NCBI RefSeq assembly: GCF_024359545.1
Contig: NZ_JAKQZG010000005.1
Span: 186,001-250,000, forward strand
Source of the DNA: Jiella marina
GTDB lineage: Bacteria > Pseudomonadota > Alphaproteobacteria > Rhizobiales > Rhizobiaceae
Reading direction: 5' to 3'
DNA length: 64,000 nt
The notes under the pieces were generated by a model. It saw only the letters and a list, made by a program, of their open reading frames with translations. It ran no database searches and was not told the origin of the DNA. How positions within the stretch are numbered: position 1 is the first letter of the stretch; every line of letters begins with the position of its first letter. A program made the position numbers and the translations under genes. Positions 54,820 through 64,000 of the stretch are shown in pieces.

Positions 54820-55500
54820 TCAGCCGATGACTTCGTCGCTCCGGTCGTCCGTCTCGCCGAAGCGACGCAGGACGGCCGGGCGGGTGCCCTCGTAGACCTT
54901 GTCGAGATTGGCCGCGATACGCGCATTCTCTCGCTCGAAGAGGCTGTTTCCTGCGAGATCGCCGTCGACGATGAAGGGGCCCATGTTCTCGGCCTCGATC
55001 ACCCACATGGCCTGGGCGAGACCCAGTTCCTTGTTCCAGTGGACGGCCTTCACCTGCTTGATGCCTCGGCCGAGCAGGGCGCCCGTGCCGTAGCCGACCG
55101 TCGTCAGATAGATCGCCCCGTTCGGCACGAAGTGCTCGCGATAGTCCTTCGAGGTCATGCCTCCCTTGCCGATGATGATGCGGGCGCCGGAGCGCTCGAT
55201 CCAGGGGCCGATCCACTTGGAGAAACGGAAGGAAGCCGTGGCGGTGACGGCGCCCATGTTGAAGCTGCCGTCCGGATTGACCGTCGCGGCGGGCGAACAA
55301 TGAAAGTTCGCCGCGCTCTCTGCTGGCAGATCAAGAGGCAGGTCCGAACCTTCCTCGCAGACCTTCTTGTAGACGCCTTCGCGAGCCGTGTAGAGGAGCC
55401 CGTCGAGATAGACGATGTCGCCGATCTTGAGGGCTTCGAGATCCGCTCGGGATGGCGTCGTGCTCAGGCGGACTTGCTGAGGCTTTGGGGCGGTGTCCAT
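54820..55500 (-). CDS. Class I fumarase/tartrate dehydratase beta-type subunit
   Basis: 226 residues from the ATG at 55500. Beta-subunit fold: LEALKIGDIVYLDGLLYTAREGVYKK, then AATVNPDGSFNMGAVTATASFRFSKW and IIGKGGMT (in parts). The canonical active-site pattern TGRDxAH reads TAREGVY here, which hints at a substrate other than malate/fumarate. It overlaps the alpha-subunit gene by 37 bases in another frame. Confidence 0.88.
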   Translation of the reverse strand: MDTAPKPQQVRLSTTPSRADLEALKIGDIVYLDGLLYTAREGVYKKVCEEGSDLPLDLPAESAANFHCSPAATVNPDGSFNMGAVTATASFRFSKWIGPWIERSGARIIIGKGGMTSKDYREHFVPNGAIYLTTVGYGTGALLGRGIKQVKAVHWNKELGLAQAMWVIEAENMGPFIVDGDLAGNSLFERENARIAANLDKVYEGTRPAVLRRFGETDDRSDEVIG

Positions 55501-56426
55501 TCGACGGTCTCCCGGCGTTGATAATCGGTGAACCATTCGGGGTCGGTGCGGTATTCCACCCGCCCGTCCGCATGGATGCGGGCGACGGCCCGGCGCGAGG
55601 ACAGGCAAAAGGCGTGGACGCTCATCTGCATGCCGCCGGTGTGGCAGTAGCCGACCTCGATATTGCAATCGACGACCATCGACTTGCCGACGAAGCCCAT
55701 GGCGCCCATGCCGATGGAATTGCCGAGTTCCTTGAACTCGTCCTCCATGGCGGCGATGCGCGGATCGGAATTGCGGCTGCCGACGGTCCGAAGGCAGGCG
55801 GCCCGCTTGCCGAGCACCATGCAGGTGTCCTTCGAACCGCCGAGACCGATGCCGATGATCGCCGGCTGGCAGGCCAGGCCCCGCTTGCCGAAGGCGACGA
55901 GACTGTCGAGAAAGAAGCGCTTGATCCCCTCGATGCCGTCGGAGGGAAACAGCATGCGGTAGTCGGTGCCGAACAGGCCGCCCTTGTGGACGGTGACGAG
56001 ATCGATCCATTCCCCGTCGGGCTCGAAGCCGTATTCGATCTCCGGCGCGCCGATGCCGACATTGTTGTCATGGTCGGTCCGCCAGAGCGGATGCACCCGG
56101 TTCGGCCTGAGCGGGATGTCGTTGGTCGATTTGGCGGTGGCGCGGCGCAGGGCCGCTTCCAGCGCGATCGGGCCGCCCTCGATCCGCGCCTCGTTGCCCA
56201 TCTTGACGTACCAGCGCGGGCAGCCGGTGTCGCCGCACATGGCCCGGCGATCCTGCTTGGCGGCCTCGTAATTCTCCAGCATCGCCTGGAGAACGAAGGA
56301 GGAAAGGTCGCCGTCCTCGGTGTCGGCCATGGTTCTCAGGCCGTCGAGATAATCCTGCGGGATCTCGATGGCGGCCTTTTCCATCAGCCGCTCCGCCGTC
56401 TCCTGAATGGTGTCGATCGCAATCAT
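55464..56426 (-). CDS. Class I fumarase/tartrate dehydratase alpha-type subunit
   Basis: 320 residues. [4Fe-4S] cluster Cys are likely in MCGDTGCPRW, LACQPAIIGIGLGGSKDTC and a third upstream or later site. IPLRPNRVHPLWRTDHDNNVG and GMGFVGK-like stretches match the alpha family (in parts). With the beta subunit it adds or removes water from an unsaturated or hydroxy dicarboxylate. Located directly downstream of an SDH-like complex, so it may hydrate the alkene that complex makes. Confidence 0.9.
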   Translation of the reverse strand: MIAIDTIQETAERLMEKAAIEIPQDYLDGLRTMADTEDGDLSSFVLQAMLENYEAAKQDRRAMCGDTGCPRWYVKMGNEARIEGGPIALEAALRRATAKSTNDIPLRPNRVHPLWRTDHDNNVGIGAPEIEYGFEPDGEWIDLVTVHKGGLFGTDYRMLFPSDGIEGIKRFFLDSLVAFGKRGLACQPAIIGIGLGGSKDTCMVLGKRAACLRTVGSRNSDPRIAAMEDEFKELGNSIGMGAMGFVGKSMVVDCNIEVGYCHTGGMQMSVHAFCLSSRRAVARIHADGRVEYRTDPEWFTDYQRRETVEWTPPQSLSKSA

Positions 56427-56432
56427 TCCGCC

Positions 56433-58199
56433 TCACTCGGCCGCTTTGAGAAGAGTCTCGGGCTCGCCTTCCGGCAGGATGCTTCCGCCGGGACGCACGA
56501 TGGTGAATTCGACCGGCGCGCGGTCGACCACGAGCTCGCCGTTCTTCTGGCGTGCCGTGGTGAAATAGGACCGCTCCAGATCACCGGTCTCAGGGAAATC
56601 CTCGCGATAATGCGCGCCGCGGGAGTTTTCGCGCTCAAGGCCCGCCATGGCGATGACTTCGGAAATGTCGCAGAGTGATCTGAGATTGAGCCAGTCGTGC
56701 CAGGTCAGATTGAAGGCGAGATCGCCATCGGGGACGCCCGTCTCGGCCAATTCGTCCGAGACCTCGGCAATGCCCTTCAGCCCCCGCAGGATCCCGGCCT
56801 CGGTGCGCATGACGCCCACATGGTCCCACATCACCTCCTGAAGGCGACGCCTGAGATTCTGGACATTGCCGGGGCGTTTGGAGAATGGCGCAGTCGCTCG
56901 CTCGACCTCGGCTTCGAGGATCGCCGGATCGGGATCGCGATGGCTGCCCATCATGCTGACATCGGCGCCCATCGTGTCCCCGGCGACGCCGCCATAGACG
57001 GTTGAATTGGCAACGCCATTGCCGCCGAGCCGGTTCGAGCCATGGGCCCCGCCGGCATCCTCGCCCGCGACATAGAGGCCTTCGAGGCCGGTGCGCGTGT
57101 CCGGGTCGACCACGACGCCGCCCATGAAATAGTGGGCTGTCGGCACGACCTCGACCTTGCCGGCGGCAAGATCGAAGCCGCTGTCGGCGCAGCGCTTGAC
57201 CATGCCCTTGAACTTCTGGCGCACCAGATCCGGCCCCAGATGGGACATGGAGATGTAGACGCCGCCGTTCTTCGACGTGTTGTTCTTGCGCATTTCGGCA
57301 TAGATGCCGCGGCTGACCACGTCGCGGGTGGCCCGCTCGCCGAGCCGGTCGTAATCGAACATGAAGCGTTCGTCGCGGCTGTTGAGCAGCTGGCCGCCGG
57401 CACCGCGAAGACCTTCTTCCAGCACCGTTCCCGTCATCCGCGTGTGGTCGCCCGCAAGAAGCCCTGTCGGGTGGAACTGGACCATCTCCATGTCGCGCAG
57501 GGTCAGGCCCGCACGCAGCGCCATGGCGAGACCGTCCATCGTCTTGTCGCCGGACGGCGTGTGGTACTTGTACATGGTCGGACCGCCGCCGGTCGCCATG
57601 AGGACGGCCTTGGCCCGGACGAAGCGGAAGCGCCCCGTGCGCATGTCGATGAAGAGGACGCCGGAGAGCGCCGAGCCGTCCCGCGTCGGGACGAGGCCGA
57701 CCGCGCGATGCTCCTGCAGCTTCTCCATCGGCCGGGCGAGCACCTGCTCCATCAGTCGGTTGATGATCTCGATGCCGGTGAGGTCGCCCTTGTGAACCGT
57801 GCGGTCGGCCGTCTGACCGGCGAAGGCCTTCTGGTGGAGCGTGCCGTCGGCATTGCGATCGAAGAAGCAGCCGATCTCGTTCTCGAGTTCGCGGATGCGC
57901 ACCACCGCTTGCTCGCAGAGCTTCCAGGCCATGTCTTGGTTGGGCAGCCACTTGCCACCCTGGATCGTGTCCATGAAATGCCGCTCGACGCTGTCGCCGC
58001 CGCCGAGCGCGACATTGTAGCCACCCTGGACCATGCGGGTGCAGCCGCATTTGCCGATGAGGCCCTTCACCGCGAGGGTGATCTTCGTGCCCGGCCGTGC
58101 GGCCGCCTGGGCGTGAAGCGCAGCGAAGAGGCCCGCGCCCCCCGATCCGAGGATCAGGATGTCGGTGTCGTGCTTTTCGATGGAGAAGCGCCCGCCCAT
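56433..58199 (-). CDS. SDH/FRD-like flavoprotein subunit with Cys at the flavinylation site
   Basis: 588 residues. FAD fold DTDILILGSGGAGLFAALHAQ (in parts). The segment KCGCTRMVQGGYN aligns with SHTVxAQGG of SdhA, but Cys53 stands where the flavin-linking His should be. Active-site residues are otherwise kept: QFHPTGLL, LEEGLRGAGG and HGSNRLGGNGVANS. The family oxidises succinate-like acids or reduces fumarate-like ones. It is the central gene of a six-gene-plus unit with an iron-sulfur subunit and two membrane anchors. Confidence 0.92.
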   Translation of the reverse strand: MGGRFSIEKHDTDILILGSGGAGLFAALHAQAAARPGTKITLAVKGLIGKCGCTRMVQGGYNVALGGGDSVERHFMDTIQGGKWLPNQDMAWKLCEQAVVRIRELENEIGCFFDRNADGTLHQKAFAGQTADRTVHKGDLTGIEIINRLMEQVLARPMEKLQEHRAVGLVPTRDGSALSGVLFIDMRTGRFRFVRAKAVLMATGGGPTMYKYHTPSGDKTMDGLAMALRAGLTLRDMEMVQFHPTGLLAGDHTRMTGTVLEEGLRGAGGQLLNSRDERFMFDYDRLGERATRDVVSRGIYAEMRKNNTSKNGGVYISMSHLGPDLVRQKFKGMVKRCADSGFDLAAGKVEVVPTAHYFMGGVVVDPDTRTGLEGLYVAGEDAGGAHGSNRLGGNGVANSTVYGGVAGDTMGADVSMMGSHRDPDPAILEAEVERATAPFSKRPGNVQNLRRRLQEVMWDHVGVMRTEAGILRGLKGIAEVSDELAETGVPDGDLAFNLTWHDWLNLRSLCDISEVIAMAGLERENSRGAHYREDFPETGDLERSYFTTARQKNGELVVDRAPVEFTIVRPGGSILPEGEPETLLKAAE

Positions 58200-58200
58200 G

Positions 58201-58545
58201 TCAGACCGCCTGCAGGAAGAATGTGGTGGAGAGGAAGAAGGCCCCTGCGATGGCAGCCGCGGCGAGCGATTTCTGCGGCGCGCTCCAGGGCAGGAATTCG
58301 AGCGCCAGGATCCTCAATCCGCCGAAGAAATGGATCGCGAGCAGAAAGACGAGGCCGAATTCTGCGATCTTCACCAGCGGGTGCGACGTCCAGGCGAGAA
58401 ACCCGTCGAGCCGTTGCGGCGCCGTGAGGGCCAGCGCCAACACGTAGAAATGGGCGGGCAGGAACAGGGCGAGGGCAAGCCCCGAGACGCGATGGAGGAA
58501 GAAGGCGAGCCAGAGCGGGTGGTTGCGATGGGGACGGATCATCAT
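58201..58545 (-). CDS. SDH-like membrane anchor, SdhC-type
   Basis: 114 residues, three helices. HRVSGLALALFLPAHF is the SdhC-like quinone/haem region. AIHFFGGLRILALE carries the His-x3-Gly-x-Arg haem pattern. It begins just upstream of the flavoprotein gene, one base apart, and shares four bases with the second anchor. Confidence 0.87.
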   Translation of the reverse strand: MMIRPHRNHPLWLAFFLHRVSGLALALFLPAHFYVLALALTAPQRLDGFLAWTSHPLVKIAEFGLVFLLAIHFFGGLRILALEFLPWSAPQKSLAAAAIAGAFFLSTTFFLQAV

Positions 58546-58874
58546 GACGCGGTCACCGCATAGACGGCGTAAAGTCCCAAGGCGGCGAGGCCGGACCCGA
58601 TCGCCAGGGTGAGGCCGTCGAGGGCGTGCCTGTGCTTCAGGATCGTCTCGGCGAGGATGACCCGAACGCCGATCGCTGCATGAACGGAAACGGCGAGGAC
58701 GAAGGTGCCGTAGAACAGCGCCCAGGCGAGACTGCCCTGCGTCCGGCCGAGGATTTCGGCGGCCGAGAGCCCGCCCTGGATGGCGTAGATCATCACCGCG
58801 ATGTGGCCGAGAACGAGCGGCGCCATCACCATCGCGGACAGCCGCTGCAGCATGTAGAGCTTGAGCCCGATCAT
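58542..58874 (-). CDS. SDH-like membrane anchor, second subunit
   Basis: 110 residues, three helices. It starts MIGLKLYMLQRLSAMVMAPLVLGHIAVM (in parts) and also has His-x3-Gly-x-Arg (HAAIGVRVILAE), so both anchors keep a haem-type His, which fits a two-haem anchor. Four-base overlap with the first anchor gene; four bases from the iron-sulfur gene. Confidence 0.85.
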   Translation of the reverse strand: MIGLKLYMLQRLSAMVMAPLVLGHIAVMIYAIQGGLSAAEILGRTQGSLAWALFYGTFVLAVSVHAAIGVRVILAETILKHRHALDGLTLAIGSGLAALGLYAVYAVTAS

Positions 58875-58878
58875 CGTC

Positions 58879-59607
58879 TCACCGTCCTTTCCGGAAAAAG
58901 GAGCGGGCAGTTTCGCGCTTCAGCCCGGCGATCGCTGTGATCGGCGACAGCTCGTTCGGGCAGTAGGCAGCGCAGGAGCCGAGCGAATGGCAGTTGTGAC
59001 AGCCGCCTGACCCCGAAACGGCGTCGAGCACACCGCCACGGTCGCCATCCTTCGCGTCATTCAGAAGCGTCCAGGCCCGATTGAGCGCGGCAGGGCCGAG
59101 ATAATCGGAATTCGCAGTCACCGTGTCGCAGGCAGCGAAACAGACTGCGCAATTGATGCATTCGATCCCCGCATCCGCGACCTTGCGGGACGAACTCTCC
59201 GGATCGATCGTCTCGATCGGGTCTGCGCGCGTACGGGTCGGATGAAAGCGTCCCTCGGCTTCGACCCATTTGTCGAAGAACGGGTCCATGTCGGTCGCCA
59301 GATCCTTGACGACCGGCAGGTTGCGAAGCGGACCGACTTCGATGCGTCCGTTCTCGGCGACCTTGCGCACATGGGTGCGGCAGGTCCAGCGCGGCTTGCC
59401 GTTGACCATCATCGCGCAGGAGCCGCACATGCCCACACGGCAGGCGAAGCGGTAGGACAAGGTCGGGTCGAGATTCTGCTGAATCCAGGAGACGATGTCG
59501 AGGATCGTCTGATTGTCCTCCTCCGGCACGTCGAACGCCTGATAGCGACCTTGCGTGCCGGTGCCCCGCCAAACGGAAACCGACAAATTTCCTTTCGCTG
59601 ATGACAT
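58879..59607 (-). CDS. SDH/FRD-like iron-sulfur subunit
   Basis: 242 residues. [2Fe-2S] ligands in FACRVGMCGSCAMMVNGKP and the following C (in parts). [4Fe-4S] and [3Fe-4S] ligands are in CINCAVCFAAC and CHNCHSLGSCAAYCPNEL. Order and spacing match SdhB/FrdB. First gene of the minus-strand operon running to NIPSNAP. The first step would pass electrons from the flavin to quinone via the anchors. Confidence 0.94.
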   Translation of the reverse strand: MSSAKGNLSVSVWRGTGTQGRYQAFDVPEEDNQTILDIVSWIQQNLDPTLSYRFACRVGMCGSCAMMVNGKPRWTCRTHVRKVAENGRIEVGPLRNLPVVKDLATDMDPFFDKWVEAEGRFHPTRTRADPIETIDPESSSRKVADAGIECINCAVCFAACDTVTANSDYLGPAALNRAWTLLNDAKDGDRGGVLDAVSGSGGCHNCHSLGSCAAYCPNELSPITAIAGLKRETARSFFRKGR

Positions 59608-59974
59608 CCGCCACTCCCCACCGCGATGCGCGCTGCGAACCGGTATAGGGGAAAGAATTTTTGACGGAAAACGAGAAATAATGACGCTTTCTGTCAGGCA
59701 AATTTACAATCGATGCATAAAGTCCTCACGGATCCGGCCTGCCGTACCGTGTTTGAGTGAGGTGGTCCCGGTTTCCTGGACGGTTGGATAGGCTTTGTTC
59801 GCCGAAAGAAGAGAGAAACCCGATGACGGGGAAACGGAAACGGTATTCGGCGACCTGACGGGAATCTACGTGACGACCGCGCTCATGCGCGGTCACGGTA
59901 TGCCAAGCGCTCCATGCGGCTCCAGTTCGGCGGCGTCTTGGGAGCCACCTTGGCGTCGCGTCGGTCCGCGGGTG
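59608..59974. other. Promoter-side spacer of the SDH-like operon
   Basis: 367 bases between the iron-sulfur gene start and the end of a secreted-protein gene, both minus strand. A clearly AT-rich patch (about 59645-59730) should hold the SDH-like operon promoter. No gene supported. Confidence 0.5.
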
Positions 59975-60430
59975 TCAATTGCCGTGGGCGTCAGGTGTGC
60001 CGGACGGCGCTGCGCTGAGGCCGCGGCGAATGGCGCCGAGATCGATCCCGACGCGCGGCGTGGCCATCGATTCCAGTCGCGGCGGCGCGATGTTCAGATC
60101 TTCGACATCGGAAGCGCGGAGTTCCGGCAAATCGCTGGAGGCGCCGAACGTGGTATCGGCACTGGTGCCGATGTCGTCCGAACGGGCGAGCGAATCCGCT
60201 TCCACGGAATCGATGTCGGACGAACCGCGCGTCGCCCGAGATTCGATTCCGTCGTCGGAAAAGCCGGACGGGCTCCCGAAGTCCGTATCGCCGCCCGACA
60301 TGGTGCTGGTGCCGCCGGTCGAGGGAAGGGTGCTCGTGCCCCCCGTATCAAGGGACTGGGCAACGCCTGGCCCCGCCGACAGGGTCATCGCCAGAGTCAG
60401 CATCGCCACGGGAAATTTGTGCATTCGCAT
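59975..60430 (-). CDS. Small secreted protein, paralogue of the 60524 gene
   Basis: 151 residues with a signal peptide (1-25, ending GVAQS). The mature part is Ser/Gly/Thr/Asp-rich and likely disordered (TGGTSTLPSTGGTSTM). A 23-residue block starting IESRATRGSSDIDSVEADSLARS (in parts) matches IELRATQGRSQLDGVNAGAFARQ of the next gene at about 12 of 23 positions, so the two are paralogues. No known domain. Periplasmic or extracellular, function unknown. Confidence 0.75.
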   Translation of the reverse strand: MRMHKFPVAMLTLAMTLSAGPGVAQSLDTGGTSTLPSTGGTSTMSGGDTDFGSPSGFSDDGIESRATRGSSDIDSVEADSLARSDDIGTSADTTFGASSDLPELRASDVEDLNIAPPRLESMATPRVGIDLGAIRRGLSAAPSGTPDAHGN

Positions 60431-60523
60431 CGGTCACTCCAACTCGGCAGAACGGCCCCATCCTGCGGGCCTTCGCTCAGAAACGCATGGCAGCGAAACT
60501 TCGTTTCGTGGCCAAGATCAACC

Positions 60524-60952
60524 CTAGCGCCGAATGATGGCGCGATGCGATCCCTTCGATCGACCGCGTGTGACCGAACTTCTGCCGATCGCCTCGGGCC
60601 CCTGGCGCGCGAAGGCACCGGCATTGACACCGTCGAGCTGTGAGCGCCCTTGCGTCGCACGCAACTCGATCGGGTCATCATCCCCGCGGCCTCTCGGCAC
60701 TTTCGGCGTGAGATAGCTGTTGTCGTAGTCTCGGCCATAGGCCCGTTCTTCGACCGTATCGCCGAAGACCGGCGCGTTCCCGACCCGCGGTGCATCGAGC
60801 TTCGGGGCGCCATCGATCCGCATGCCCGACATGGAAGAGCCCGGCACGGTGACCAGCGGACCGGGATCGTAGGGCTGACCCTGAGCGGTGCCGGCGAGAC
60901 AGATCATTGCCGTCAATGCGAGGGCAGGGCGGGCCTTTCGGGCAAGACTCAT
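60524..60952 (-). CDS. Small secreted protein, paralogue of the 59975 gene
   Basis: 142 residues from the ATG at 60952; the frame is open further upstream but the signal peptide (ARKARPALALTAMICLAGTAQG, in parts) fixes this start. The mature part is Pro/Gly-rich with SMSGMRIDGAPKLD and a basic tail. It shares the block IExRATxGxSxxDxVxAxxxAR with its neighbour. Function unknown; next to ureC, divergently transcribed with about 180 bases between. Confidence 0.75.
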   Translation of the reverse strand: MSLARKARPALALTAMICLAGTAQGQPYDPGPLVTVPGSSMSGMRIDGAPKLDAPRVGNAPVFGDTVEERAYGRDYDNSYLTPKVPRGRGDDDPIELRATQGRSQLDGVNAGAFARQGPEAIGRSSVTRGRSKGSHRAIIRR

Positions 60953-61134
60953 CGTCGTTCCTTCACCGAACATGCCGCTCAAGGTGGCACTTCGAGGCGT
61001 CGCGCAAAACCTCTTGCACCGAAAACGATTGAGTGAAGACAAGCCAGCCCTTGCGACCTATGCTGCAGCGCATGCGCTGCGGCCTCGCGCTGCGCAATCG
61101 CCATCGACGGTTCGGATTCGACGAGAGAGACGCC

Positions 61135-62847
<1,713 letters not shown>

Positions 62848-62885
62848 GGTCACCAGACTGGTGCACACGGCCACTGGAAAGAACG

Positions 62886-63383
62886 ATGTCGAAACTGAAG
62901 ACGCTGGCAGATGACGAGAACGCGGCCGACGTTTCTGAGACCGCTGCAGGCACCGGTTACGACCGAGATTTCTTCCTCTGGACACGAGATCAGGCCGAGG
63001 CGTTGCGCCAGGGCCGCTGGACGGCGCTCGACATCGCGAATCTGGTCGACGAGGTGGAGAGCTTGGGAAGATGGGAAAAGCGTGAGATCGAGTCGCGCGT
63101 TCTTGTTCTGATGATCCACCTTCTGAAATGGGCCTATCAGCCGGACGCACGGTCTACGGGATGGCGCGGCACGATTGAGGAGCAAAGACGACGGATCGGC
63201 ATGGTCCTCAGGGACAGCCCGAGTCTGAAATCCTTTCCGAGTGAGATTCTCGATGGGGAATACCGGGTCGCGCGCGTCAAGGCCGCGGGCGAAACGGGCC
63301 TTGCCGAGGAGACCTTCCCCGTGTCCTGTCCGTTCACGATCGACCAGGTCCTCGACGAAGGTTTTTTCCCGGAGACGGACTGA
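62886..63383 (+). CDS. DUF29 family protein
   Basis: 165 residues. Typical DUF29 segments YDRDFFLWTRDQAEALRQGRW, LDIANLVDEVESLGRWEKREIESRVLVLMIHLLKWAYQP (in parts), and SCPFTIDQVLDEGFFPE at the end. The function of DUF29 is unknown. It follows ureC by 38 bases and shares one base with the next gene (TGATG). Confidence 0.92.
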   Translation: MSKLKTLADDENAADVSETAAGTGYDRDFFLWTRDQAEALRQGRWTALDIANLVDEVESLGRWEKREIESRVLVLMIHLLKWAYQPDARSTGWRGTIEEQRRRIGMVLRDSPSLKSFPSEILDGEYRVARVKAAGETGLAEETFPVSCPFTIDQVLDEGFFPETD

Positions 63384-63790
63384 TGCGCCATCGACGTTCA
63401 CCGACCTATGCACAGCAAATGCGTCGGCGCAGCTTTGCGCTGGGCGGACTGATCGTTCCTCTGCTCCTGGGAGCGGGACCAGCTCACCCGCTCGATCTCG
63501 ACCTGCCGGGTGAAGCCGAACGCACCATCGTCACTTACGAGTGCCGCGATAGCGCGGAAGCTGAACCGAGGCCGCTTGCCGTCGAATACATCAATCTGCC
63601 GGGCAACAATTTCGCCGTTCTTCCGATCGACGGGCGGCCGACGCTGTTCGTGTCGGTGATTTCAGGCTCCGGGGCGAAATATGTGGCGCGCGAGAAGGTC
63701 TGGTGGACCAAGGGCCGCCGCGGCGATCTCTTTGATGTCAACCGTCAGGATGCGAGCGAAACGACCGTCTGTCGCCTCAAGCGCGGCTGA
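63383..63790 (+). CDS. MliC-like secreted protein
   Basis: 135 residues. The N-terminus (residues 1-36) has RRRSFALGGLIVPLLLGAG with a possible twin-arginine. The mature domain starts IVTYECRD, then VEYINLPGNNFAVLPIDG, SVISGSGAKYVAREKVWWTKG and a late Cys, matching the MliC C-type lysozyme inhibitor fold (in parts). It may protect peptidoglycan or be an unrelated periplasmic domain. Coupled to the DUF29 gene by a one-base overlap. Confidence 0.75.
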   Translation: MRHRRSPTYAQQMRRRSFALGGLIVPLLLGAGPAHPLDLDLPGEAERTIVTYECRDSAEAEPRPLAVEYINLPGNNFAVLPIDGRPTLFVSVISGSGAKYVAREKVWWTKGRRGDLFDVNRQDASETTVCRLKRG

Positions 63791-63830
63791 TCGGGACCAA
63801 AGCGGCCGCTGCAGACCGGCATAAAGCCCG

Positions 63831-64000
63831 TCATTCTTTCTTGGAAGTGATGAGGCATCCGGATCGTCTCCGTGTCTCGCCTTCTCGGGCTCCATCCCGC
63901 TTCGAAGCGTACATCGCGCCGTCGGCCTGTTTCATCAGGGCGGCGATATCCTCTGCCGAGCGCGCCTGGCCGGCCGCGATGCCGATACTGAGCGTGACTT
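63831..64000 (-). CDS. GGDEF-domain protein, C-terminal fragment
   Basis: The last 55 residues of a minus-strand gene that continues beyond the right edge. VTLSIGIAAG and DIAALMKQADGAMYASKRDG are the closing strands and helix of GGDEF domains (diguanylate cyclases that make c-di-GMP). The GGDEF loop itself lies outside the window, so activity cannot be judged. Confidence 0.8.
   Translation of the reverse strand, partial: VTLSIGIAAGQARSAEDIAALMKQADGAMYASKRDGAREGETRRRSGCLITSKKE

Overview
The window is a GC-rich alphaproteobacterial chromosome or megaplasmid segment. The hydrogenase gene order, the many LysR regulators, binding-protein transporters and TTT (TctABC) genes, and a rhizobial-type UreC all point to Hyphomicrobiales or Rhodobacterales. 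No tRNA, rRNA, CRISPR array or insertion sequence was seen. Genes are tightly packed, with many ATGA or TGATG overlaps.

Layout. 1-672: 3' part of a metallo-beta-lactamase-fold enzyme. 799-5548: sugar-acid catabolism (UxaA dehydratase, zinc dehydrogenase, a mutarotase-like protein, KDPGal aldolase and KDGal kinase). 6250-26304: a complete uptake [NiFe]-hydrogenase locus in the order hupT U V hypF / hupS L (small protein) C / hupD F G H J K hypA B hupR hypC D E, the order known from Rhodobacter capsulatus. It holds the sensor hydrogenase HupUV, the kinase HupT, the activator HupR, the O2-tolerant-type structural enzyme HupSLC, and the maturation set. 26317-32702: a LysR regulator and a YtfQRT-YjfF sugar ABC transporter. 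33471-41345: mixed small genes (XapX-like, isochorismatase-like, amidohydrolase, DUF1275, pirin, a LysR divergent from AhpD-like, PNPOx-like and DUF1348 genes). 41500-47488: a GntR regulator, a polar amino-acid-type ABC transporter, a class V aminotransferase-like protein and a dihydropyrimidinase-like hydrolase. 47551-53229: a minus-strand operon of a ThDP enzyme, TctC, TctB, TctA and a TauE-type exporter, divergent from a LysR gene. 54435-59607: a minus-strand operon with a four-subunit succinate-dehydrogenase-like complex, a two-subunit fumarase/tartrate-dehydratase-like enzyme and a NIPSNAP protein. 59975-64000: two related small secreted proteins, a ureC without visible neighbours, DUF29 and MliC-like genes, and the C-terminal end of a GGDEF protein.

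How it works together. The hydrogenase region is readable as a regulatory circuit. HupUV senses H2, HupT relays to HupR, and HupR carries the GAFTGA loop of sigma54 activators. Two perfect -24/-12 elements sit upstream of hupS and hupD, and an intrinsic terminator lies between the two transcription units. That differs from R. capsulatus, where the same gene order is reported to use a sigma70 promoter. The most novel-looking items are the 74-residue HX5DH protein between hupL and hupC, the SDH-like/fumarase-like operon whose flavoprotein has Cys in place of the flavinylating His, strong hairpins at all three binding-protein/transporter-component junctions, and the tandem paralogous secreted proteins beside ureC.
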